Shown in pieces: positions 57,910 through 64,000 of a stretch of 64,000 bases of DNA (position 1 is the stretch's first letter; each line of letters starts with the position of its first letter). The stretch is from an uncultured Pseudomonadales bacterium (lineage in GTDB: Bacteria > Pseudomonadota > Gammaproteobacteria > Pseudomonadales > CANNCY01), in the NCBI GenBank assembly GCA_947503335.1, contig CANNCY010000006.1, forward strand, positions 1 through 64,000. The letters run 5' to 3'. The notes below the pieces were generated by a model, which was not told the origin of the DNA, ran no database searches, and saw only the letters and a program-made list of their open reading frames with translations. Made by a program: the position numbers and the translations under genes.

Positions 57910-59334
57910 TTAGGCCTCGATCATCTGTTTCTTCTTTAACTCGGCCATAATGTGGTCATGGTCGGCTTTAGAGATGGGGAAAAAACGTATAATCAGCACG
58001 GTTAGGCTGAACAAAATCAACATACCAGGCCCTGCGAATAGCGCTAAATTTTGCACCGCGTCGCCCGAAACCATCGATGGATCGGCTTCTTTAGGGAACT
58101 GAATAATCTCTAGAACAATACCCGCCAAGAAGGCACCTAAGCCGTAACTGGCTTTGGTAGCAAAGGCTCGTGCTGCAAAGAACAACCCCTCTTCTCGCTT
58201 GCCCGTTTTGAGCAGATGCTCATCGATGGTATCGGTGAGCATCGAGTCAACCAAGATCACAAAGGCAATAAAGAAACCCTGCGACAAACCATTGAGCACA
58301 AAAATATAGATAAGCTTAGTGCTCATCTGCATCGTATCAAGCGAACCCGCCAAATAGGTCAACGTTGGCATAACACCTAACAATGCACCTATCACTACCG
58401 CCACTGACGCAGCCTGCTTTTTACCCATGCGATTAGACACACGCTTTGCCAGCGTAGGCGCGATAAATATCGCTAAGATCAAAGCAAGCGATAGCACAGC
58501 TAGCATTTCGGCAGTGAAGCCAAAGATATAGGTGGCAATGTAAATCAGTAGTGTCTGAATCAGCCCTGCTAAGGCATTGAAGTAAAGTGAACCAAAGAAA
58601 ATAATCTTAAACGCACGCTGCTTTAACCCTTTAAACACATCGACCACAGCCAACCAAACACTTTGTTTAGACTGCAGTTGTTCATCGCTCACCTGCGCTA
58701 GCGTAGGTATCAATTTGCGAGTTGACAGGGTCGATAGCAGCATTGCAGCAGCACCCAAGATCGCACAAAACATGCCAAAGGCCGGGTAAGCAGACGCATT
58801 CAATAAGCCATTTGAATACTGTTCGGTCTTTGGAAAAAACATGGTAAAACCAATCACCGACACCAACAGAATACCGGCATAGGTAAAGAATACTCGGTAA
58901 CCAATAAGGCCCGTGCGCTCGTGATAGCCTTTAGCAATTTCAGCGCCCAACGATAGATGCGGCACAAAGAACAGCGTTAACGCGATACGCAACACGATAG
59001 CAAAGCCGAGCATCCATGAGAACAGAGCAAGCTGACTTAACCCTTCAGGTGGCGTAAATAGCAAGTACATCGTAATTGCGTAGGGCACTATCGCCGCTGC
59101 CATCAACGGGTGCCTGCGCCCCCATTTGCTTTTAAGGCGATCAGACCAACGGCCTACGATCGGGTCAGAAATAGCATCTACTAACAGCGCTATTAACGCC
59201 GCCAACCCCGCCAACGACGCGCTTAAGCCAAGTACCTGGTTGTAGAAGAAAAATAAGAATGTTGAAAACGCGGTTTGCTTAACGCCTTCAGAAAACTGGC
59301 CAATACCGTAGCCAAGCTTGGTGCCAAAATTCAT
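57910..59334 (-). CDS. GPH-family (MelB-like) MFS transporter
   Basis: A 474-residue transporter with 12 hydrophobic segments, of the glycoside-pentoside-hexuronide:cation symporter family. It shows KLGYGIGQFSEGVKQ, FFYNQVLGLSASLAGL and DAISDPIVGRWSDR, then SKWGRRHPLM. In lipid-catabolic clusters such proteins may move non-sugar substrates. Here the neighbours suggest uptake or efflux of the compound attacked by the monooxygenase. That is inference. Confidence 0.88.
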   Translation of the reverse strand: MNFGTKLGYGIGQFSEGVKQTAFSTFLFFFYNQVLGLSASLAGLAALIALLVDAISDPIVGRWSDRLKSKWGRRHPLMAAAIVPYAITMYLLFTPPEGLSQLALFSWMLGFAIVLRIALTLFFVPHLSLGAEIAKGYHERTGLIGYRVFFTYAGILLVSVIGFTMFFPKTEQYSNGLLNASAYPAFGMFCAILGAAAMLLSTLSTRKLIPTLAQVSDEQLQSKQSVWLAVVDVFKGLKQRAFKIIFFGSLYFNALAGLIQTLLIYIATYIFGFTAEMLAVLSLALILAIFIAPTLAKRVSNRMGKKQAASVAVVIGALLGVMPTLTYLAGSLDTMQMSTKLIYIFVLNGLSQGFFIAFVILVDSMLTDTIDEHLLKTGKREEGLFFAARAFATKASYGLGAFLAGIVLEIIQFPKEADPSMVSGDAVQNLALFAGPGMLILFSLTVLIIRFFPISKADHDHIMAELKKKQMIEA

Positions 59335-59361
59335 ACGCCACCTAATGATTATTAATTGTTT

Positions 59362-60072
59362 TTAGTTATCGGTCGAATCTACTTCGATGGCGAGTTTTTC
59401 TAAATCTCGCAATACATAAAATTCGCCGTCGTTTACTACTAGATCTCGGGCATCCCAGTCTCGTAGAATTTTATTTACACGCTGTCTTGAGCCAAGGCAA
59501 AGTCTTGCCAAGTCAGTTTGGTTCATCTTTTGAGGAATGCATACGCCTAAATTGTGAGGTTCACCCAAAATATCTGCCATCGCCAATAGGCGCCCCGCTA
59601 AGCGAGCCTTTAAAGGATAGAGCACCATGCCAGCAAATAGCTCGTACACGCCACGGGCGTTTTCGGCCTGACTTTCAGAAAGGTCGCGATACATGCTTGG
59701 GTGCTGCTCGCCCACCTTAAGCACAACGGCCCTAGGTATCTTTAATACCCACGCATCACGCTTAACCTGCATATCGATTAAACGGGGCTTGTCGTTAAAC
59801 AGCCCTGCTTCGCCGATCCAGCTTTCATGTTTTAAATCACTTAAGGCAAACTCGTCGCCAAAGGCACTAACCACCGACGCTCTAATCCACCCCGACAGAA
59901 CACAATAAACGTGATCAGACGGTTGACCCACCTCAAACAAATAGCTTGGGGCTTTCATTAGCTCGATGCGCGCGGCCATGGTTAGTTCAGCTAACGCAGT
60001 GTCAGGTAAACTTTTAAACCAAGGCGAACGACTGATGATTGCCTTTGCATTGTACGAGTGGGTCGTCGTCAT
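59362..60072 (-). CDS. Crp/Fnr-family transcriptional regulator
   Basis: A 236-residue regulator with an N-terminal cyclic-nucleotide-binding-like barrel (VGQPSDHVYCVLSGWIRASV, WIGEAGLFNDKPRLIDM) and a C-terminal winged helix (MNQTDLARLCLGSRQRVNKILRDW in pieces, residues about 185-208). The sensing domain lacks an obvious Fnr Cys cluster and has no clear cAMP-binding RTA pattern, so the ligand is unknown. It lies between the transporter and acyl-CoA dehydrogenase genes and probably regulates this cluster. Confidence 0.88.
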   Translation of the reverse strand: MTTTHSYNAKAIISRSPWFKSLPDTALAELTMAARIELMKAPSYLFEVGQPSDHVYCVLSGWIRASVVSAFGDEFALSDLKHESWIGEAGLFNDKPRLIDMQVKRDAWVLKIPRAVVLKVGEQHPSMYRDLSESQAENARGVYELFAGMVLYPLKARLAGRLLAMADILGEPHNLGVCIPQKMNQTDLARLCLGSRQRVNKILRDWDARDLVVNDGEFYVLRDLEKLAIEVDSTDN

Positions 60073-60110
60073 TTAGCTCTCTGTTGTTAGAACCAGCGTT
60101 TGAACTAGTG

Positions 60111-61907
60111 TTAGAACCAGTCGTTTTGCATATCGAACGTGGTTCGGTTAATCGACTCTAGCAAATCAGCCGAGGTATAAATTTTAGGCAGTTGGTACTC
60201 AAAGAAGAACTTCATCGCCTGAAGCTTGCCTTGATAGTAGTTGCGATCGTCATCATGTGTGGCCGATTCTAACCCCTTAGACACCGCTGCACCGGTCTTT
60301 AGCCACATCCACGCAACAACGATATTACCAAACATATCTAAGTACTCTACCGAGTTAGCAAATACAAGGTCTAAATTATAGTCTTGAGTTGCCGCCAACA
60401 CCGTTTGCGTAGTTGTTTCGAGCCTTGCAACAGCAGCCAGTAAAGCCTGTGATTGCTGAGGGTGAGTCTGTGCCGCCGCTTCAGCGTCGGCTTTCATTTC
60501 GCTTAGCACCAACTGGTACGCAGCAAAGCCTTTCATAGGCACCTTGCGCCCTAATAAGTCGAGCGACTGAATACCGGTAGTACCCTCATGAATTGGGTTT
60601 AGACGATTGTCACGATAGTACATTTCAACTGGGTGCTCGTCCATGTAGCCATGGCCACCCAATACCTGAATCGCTAGGTCATTCGACTTAGGGCCGTACT
60701 CTGATGGCCAAGATTTAATAATTGGCGTCAAAAACTCTAGCATCATTGCTGCTTTTTCGCGTTGCTCTTGATCAGGCGCTGTTTTTTCATCTTCATATAA
60801 CGCACTGCCAAACAAACATAGGGTAAAGGCACCTTCGGCGTAGGCCTTTTGTTGTAACAACATACGCTTTACGTCGCTATGCTCGATGATATTTACCGGC
60901 GCCGACAACGGGTCTTTATTAGATAGCAAACGACCCTGCGGGCGTTCTTTAGCGTACTCTAGCGCGTACTGATAACCGATCAACGCCGTACAGGCAGCGC
61001 CGGTACCTACCATGATGCGCGCTTCATTCATCATATGAAACATATACTTTAGGCCTTGGTTCTCTTCGCCTACTAGGTAGCCTACCGCACCGTCTTTTTC
61101 GCCAAACGACATGGTGCACGAGGTATGGCCTCGCCCACCCATCTTGTGCCATAAGCCAGCAAGAGCAACATCATTACGTTCGCCCACTGAACCATCATCA
61201 TTGACCAAGAACTTAGGCACAATAAATAAGGAGACTCCCTTAATACCCTTTGGCGCACCCTTTACGCGCGCCAGCACTAGGTGCACGATGTTTTCGTTTA
61301 AATCGTGATCACCACCCGAGATAAAGATCTTGTTACCCTTAATGCGGTACGTGCCATCTTCAGCAGGCTCTGCGCTAGTCGTTAAATCGGCTAGACCCGA
61401 ACCGGCCGACGGTTCGGTCATTGCCATGGTGCCGGCAAAGCGGCCTTCGCGCATGGGGTTTACCCACTTTTCGATCTGCTCTTGGGTGCCATGGGCGCTA
61501 ATAAGGTTACAGTTTGCATTGGTTAAACCTACATAGCCCAATGCTGTAGAACCCGCTGCAGACAGATAGCTGTAGGCAATCTGACTTACCACGAACGGTA
61601 GCTGCATACCGCCTAGCTCGAAGTCTTCGGTGGTTGCGCCAAGGCCCGATTCGATCACAGTATCAAGAGCGTCTTTAATCTCAGGGATCATTTCAACACG
61701 CTTGCCATCAAACGTAGGCTGGTTTTTATCAACCTTTAACTGAATTGGCATAAACTTGTCTTCAGCAATACGGCGAGCTAGGTCAATCGTAGCGTCAAAG
61801 GTTTCTCGATTGTGCTCTTCGTAGCGTTCGCGAGTAGTCAATGCTTCGCTGTTAAACAGCTCGTATACTAAAAACTCTAGATCTCGTTGATTCATGATGG
61901 CTGGCAT
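60111..61907 (-). CDS. Long-form acyl-CoA dehydrogenase
   Basis: A 598-residue FAD enzyme of the long acyl-CoA dehydrogenase group (similar in size and layout to DmdC/AcdA-type proteins). An N-terminal extension is followed by FAGTMAMTEPSAGSGLADL, KIFISGGDHDLNENI, GLKYMFHMMNEARI, the helical domain QVLGGHGYMDEHPVEMYYRDNR, and a C-terminal Acyl-CoA_dh_C-like extension (about 460-598). It introduces the alpha-beta double bond into an acyl-CoA. The chosen ATG has AGGTGA four bases before it. It is divergent from the XRE regulator. Substrate class not determinable. Confidence 0.9.
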   Translation of the reverse strand: MPAIMNQRDLEFLVYELFNSEALTTRERYEEHNRETFDATIDLARRIAEDKFMPIQLKVDKNQPTFDGKRVEMIPEIKDALDTVIESGLGATTEDFELGGMQLPFVVSQIAYSYLSAAGSTALGYVGLTNANCNLISAHGTQEQIEKWVNPMREGRFAGTMAMTEPSAGSGLADLTTSAEPAEDGTYRIKGNKIFISGGDHDLNENIVHLVLARVKGAPKGIKGVSLFIVPKFLVNDDGSVGERNDVALAGLWHKMGGRGHTSCTMSFGEKDGAVGYLVGEENQGLKYMFHMMNEARIMVGTGAACTALIGYQYALEYAKERPQGRLLSNKDPLSAPVNIIEHSDVKRMLLQQKAYAEGAFTLCLFGSALYEDEKTAPDQEQREKAAMMLEFLTPIIKSWPSEYGPKSNDLAIQVLGGHGYMDEHPVEMYYRDNRLNPIHEGTTGIQSLDLLGRKVPMKGFAAYQLVLSEMKADAEAAAQTHPQQSQALLAAVARLETTTQTVLAATQDYNLDLVFANSVEYLDMFGNIVVAWMWLKTGAAVSKGLESATHDDDRNYYQGKLQAMKFFFEYQLPKIYTSADLLESINRTTFDMQNDWF

Positions 61908-61975
61908 AGGTTCACCTGTTCGTTAATCACTGAATATTTATTAGTAGAATACTGATAAATCAAGGTAAACTTGTC

Positions 61976-61994
61976 TATGACCTGCTAGGTCATA
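61976..61994. promoter_or_regulatory. Palindromic putative operator between acyl-CoA dehydrogenase and XRE genes
   Basis: TATGACCT-GCT-AGGTCATA, a perfect 8-bp inverted repeat with a 3-base centre. It is 25 bases before the XRE start and about 70 before the dehydrogenase start. It could be bound by the XRE regulator itself or another dimeric regulator to control both directions. Confidence 0.65.
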
Positions 61995-62018
61995 AACCTA
62001 CCTTCAAGAGTCAGATAA

Positions 62019-62834
62019 ATGAACAATGCCTTTGGCCAGCTTTTACGCTTTTGGCGTAATGCACACGAGCAAAGCCAAGAACAGCTTGCTAACCTGTTGC
62101 AGGTATCGACTCGCCATATAAGCCGCCTAGAAACAGGCAACGTGCACCCAAGCGAGACGATGGTGCAAACGATCGTGGCGCATTATCAGCTCAACGAGCG
62201 TGACAGCCACAATCTAACCATGGCCGCTGGCTACAGCCTAACTGTTGTACCGCAAGATATTCATTCGCCCAATCTGAGATGGCTGCGTAAGGCAGCGCGC
62301 CTAAGCGTTGATGCTGCCTCGCCAAACCCTGCATCACTGGTTGATCGCTACGGCCGTTTAATTATGGTTAATCGCGCCTGGGTTGGCCTGTTTGTCGAGG
62401 CGGTTGGCACCGATGCGCTGCTTAATCACGACAACCTGTATGTATTGATGTTCGAGGCAATGCGTGAGGCAACTGACAAGGTACGCACCCAACGTACCTG
62501 TGCGCTGATAATGATGGCACTGCATCAAGAGTGGCTTATAACGGGTGATGAACAATACAAAGTGGTATGCGATCGATTGCAGGCAACCCAAATGCTGCCT
62601 GATGACTGGCCCAAGGTGGCAGCGTCATTAGACCCAATGACGAGCTATGTGATCACCCTGCAAGTGAATAATCAGCCTGCCGACCTGCTGATCGTGAATC
62701 AGATTATAGGCGCTACAGGCCCAGCGTCTTATATTTCAGAACCCAAGCTAACGCTGAGCGCGTTTTATGCGACCAATCAAGCGCTTGATCTAACGATTTT
62801 AGAACGACACTGCACACAGCACCCCTTGCTGTAG
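62019..62834 (+). CDS. XRE-family regulator with MmyB-like ligand-binding domain
   Basis: A 271-residue regulator: N-terminal helix-turn-helix (QSQEQLANLLQVSTRHISRL, residues about 18-40) and a C-terminal MmyB-like (MLTR) domain with the pattern DRYGRLIMVNRAWVGLF. MmyB-type domains are thought to bind fatty-acid-like ligands, which would suit control of the flanking acyl-CoA genes. It is transcribed away from the dehydrogenase and towards the ligase. A palindrome lies in its promoter region. Confidence 0.9.
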   Translation: MNNAFGQLLRFWRNAHEQSQEQLANLLQVSTRHISRLETGNVHPSETMVQTIVAHYQLNERDSHNLTMAAGYSLTVVPQDIHSPNLRWLRKAARLSVDAASPNPASLVDRYGRLIMVNRAWVGLFVEAVGTDALLNHDNLYVLMFEAMREATDKVRTQRTCALIMMALHQEWLITGDEQYKVVCDRLQATQMLPDDWPKVAASLDPMTSYVITLQVNNQPADLLIVNQIIGATGPASYISEPKLTLSAFYATNQALDLTILERHCTQHPLL

Positions 62835-62837
62835 TTC

Positions 62838-62870
62838 AACGATGCAATTGATCGTTGTCGCCTTTGCGAC
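62838..62870 (+). terminator. Weak hairpins after the XRE gene
   Basis: AACGAT-N7-ATCGTT (62838-62856) is followed at once by GTCGC-N4-GCGAC (62857-62870), starting four bases after the stop. There is no U-run, so termination is uncertain; the pair could instead be operator-like DNA before the ligase gene. Confidence 0.35.
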
Positions 62871-62935
62871 ATCTATTGCTAAGTCAAAAAGTTAATGTGC
62901 CGCCTGAAAACCTATAAGAATCTAAGGTAGATGTT

Positions 62936-64000
62936 ATGTACCCCTTCGCCCAATCACAGTTAGATCAGCTAAATGACCAACAGTTTACAAGCTTGATAGA
63001 CATGTTTGATCACTGCATCACAGGCCACGCCGATGCGGTAGCTTTCTCTAGCGGCGACAAACACGTCACCTTTGCGCAAATAGAGCGCGCTAGCCGTCAT
63101 CTGGCGGCTTATCTTGTGAGTCATCTAAAACTGCAACAAGGCGATCGCGTAGCGATTCAATTACCTAACGTTTACGAGTATGCGATTGCCACCTGGGCAT
63201 GTATTCGCAGTGGGCTAGTGATTGTAAACACAAACCCCATGTACACCCCCCGCGAGCTAACGCATCAGTTTAACGACTCTCAAGCAGCTGCCTTAATTGT
63301 GTCTCATCAGCTTGCCGACAGCACCCTTAAGGTGTTGCCCGACACTGCCATTAAGCACGTCATTACCGACCAACCTGTGAGCGGCCTTACCTCGTTAAAA
63401 GATGCGACTGATACGGGCGAGATGTTCTCGTTTACACCAGCTCAATGCACCATGAACAGCATTGCCGTGCTGCAATACACTGGCGGCACCACTGGGCTTT
63501 CTAAAGGAGCTGTACTAACCCATGCCAATTTATTTGCCGCTCAAGCGTCTACCCGAGCGATCTTTCCGGTGCTTGATGATCTTCAAGAAATCGTCATTGC
63601 ACCGATGCCCGTTTATCACATCTACGGATTTTTAATGTCGATGATCGGCACCTTTTTATCAGGGGGCAGATCGGTACTTATCGCCAACCCTCGCAATATA
63701 CAAAGTATTATCGACGAGATGCTGCGCTATTCGGCTACTGGTCTTGCTGGTGTTAACACGTTATTTCAAGGTCTTATGGCTCACCCAAGTTTTGGCGAGA
63801 TTGATTTTTCGAGGTATGTATCGGTGATCGCAGGCGGTACCGCTTTGATCAAAGAGATCGCCGATGAGTGGCACGAGCGTACCGGCAACGACATACAAGA
63901 AGGATACGGGCTGTCAGAAACGGCATCGGCGCTTACTGTAAACGCGCCCGGGCACCGCAAACTTGGCACGGTAGGCAAGGTACTTGATTGCCTGCAGGTA
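62936..64000 (+). CDS. Acyl-CoA ligase (AMP-binding, FadD-like), cut by the window end
   Basis: The frame from ATG 62936 stays open to the end of the window (355 codons; 3' end missing). It is the N-terminal and core part of an adenylate-forming ligase: VAIQLPNVYEYAIATWAC, NTNPMYTPRELTHQF, the AMP-binding loop YTGGTTGLSKGA, MPVYHIYG and EGYGLSETAS. It resembles long-chain fatty acid-CoA ligases (FadD) and would activate the substrate for the acyl-CoA dehydrogenase encoded nearby. The lid domain lies beyond the window. Confidence 0.92.
   Translation, partial: MYPFAQSQLDQLNDQQFTSLIDMFDHCITGHADAVAFSSGDKHVTFAQIERASRHLAAYLVSHLKLQQGDRVAIQLPNVYEYAIATWACIRSGLVIVNTNPMYTPRELTHQFNDSQAAALIVSHQLADSTLKVLPDTAIKHVITDQPVSGLTSLKDATDTGEMFSFTPAQCTMNSIAVLQYTGGTTGLSKGAVLTHANLFAAQASTRAIFPVLDDLQEIVIAPMPVYHIYGFLMSMIGTFLSGGRSVLIANPRNIQSIIDEMLRYSATGLAGVNTLFQGLMAHPSFGEIDFSRYVSVIAGGTALIKEIADEWHERTGNDIQEGYGLSETASALTVNAPGHRKLGTVGKVLDCLQV

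Overview
This window reads as a chromosomal segment of a marine-type gammaproteobacterium with roughly balanced base composition. The evidence is gene order. A complete mra/dcw cell-wall and division cluster runs mraZ to lpxC. A pilA | pilB-pilC-pilD-coaE locus lies beside nadC, as in Pseudomonas. The pairs holD-rimI and msrPQ, the operon ilvIHC and the run lpoA-yraN-diaA-dolP have the order usual in this class. MurE carries the DNPR motif of meso-diaminopimelate (Gram-negative) peptidoglycan. I cannot name the genus. No rRNA, tRNA, CRISPR array, insertion sequence or prophage was recognised.

Layout. 0.3-5.3 kb (minus): a yjbEFGH/gfcABCD-type exopolysaccharide operon and a WecA-like lipid-carrier sugar-phosphate transferase. 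5.4-12.2 kb (minus): rimI-holD, msrPQ, pssA and ilvIHC. 12.4-18.2 kb: a DUF481 outer-membrane protein, an alkyltransferase-like DNA repair protein, and a peptidoglycan-recycling group (ampG, ampE, ampD, with yajQ between) ending at nadC. 18.2-24.7 kb: type IV pilus locus with an unusual membrane protein downstream of pilA and a small Excalibur-domain protein between pilC and pilD. 24.8-25.3 kb: a ParD/ParE-like toxin-antitoxin pair whose toxin is frameshifted. 25.3-32 kb (minus): yacG, mutT, argJ, secA, an M23 peptidase and lpxC. 32-48.6 kb (minus): the division/murein cluster, driven from a recognisable mraZ promoter with a four-repeat MraZ operator. 48.9-54.1 kb: DM13 protein, RNase P RNA, rsmI, lpoA, yraN, diaA, dolP. 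54.2-64 kb: a catabolic-looking cluster (thiolase, SDR, Baeyer-Villiger-type monooxygenase, GPH transporter, Crp-type regulator, long acyl-CoA dehydrogenase; divergently an XRE/MmyB-type regulator and a truncated acyl-CoA ligase).

How the genes work together. Much of the window builds, divides or recycles the envelope: precursor synthesis (murCDEF, ddl, mraY, murG), polymerisation and division (ftsW, ftsI, lpoA, ftsLQAZ), recycling (ampG, ampD), lipid A and phospholipid (lpxC, pssA), export (secA), pili and exopolysaccharide.

The most unusual signal is not a gene. The 9-mer AACTCGCCC (or its complement GGGCGAGTT) occurs 23 times by my reading, against about 0.5 expected by chance. It lies in all reading frames, on both strands, in intergenic DNA and inside the RNase P RNA gene. 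That is the behaviour of a genome-wide DNA-level signal such as an uptake or segregation sequence. Other points for a second look are the pilin-linked membrane protein, the codon-usage break inside nadC next to it, the broken ParE, and the catabolic cluster with its palindromic putative operator.
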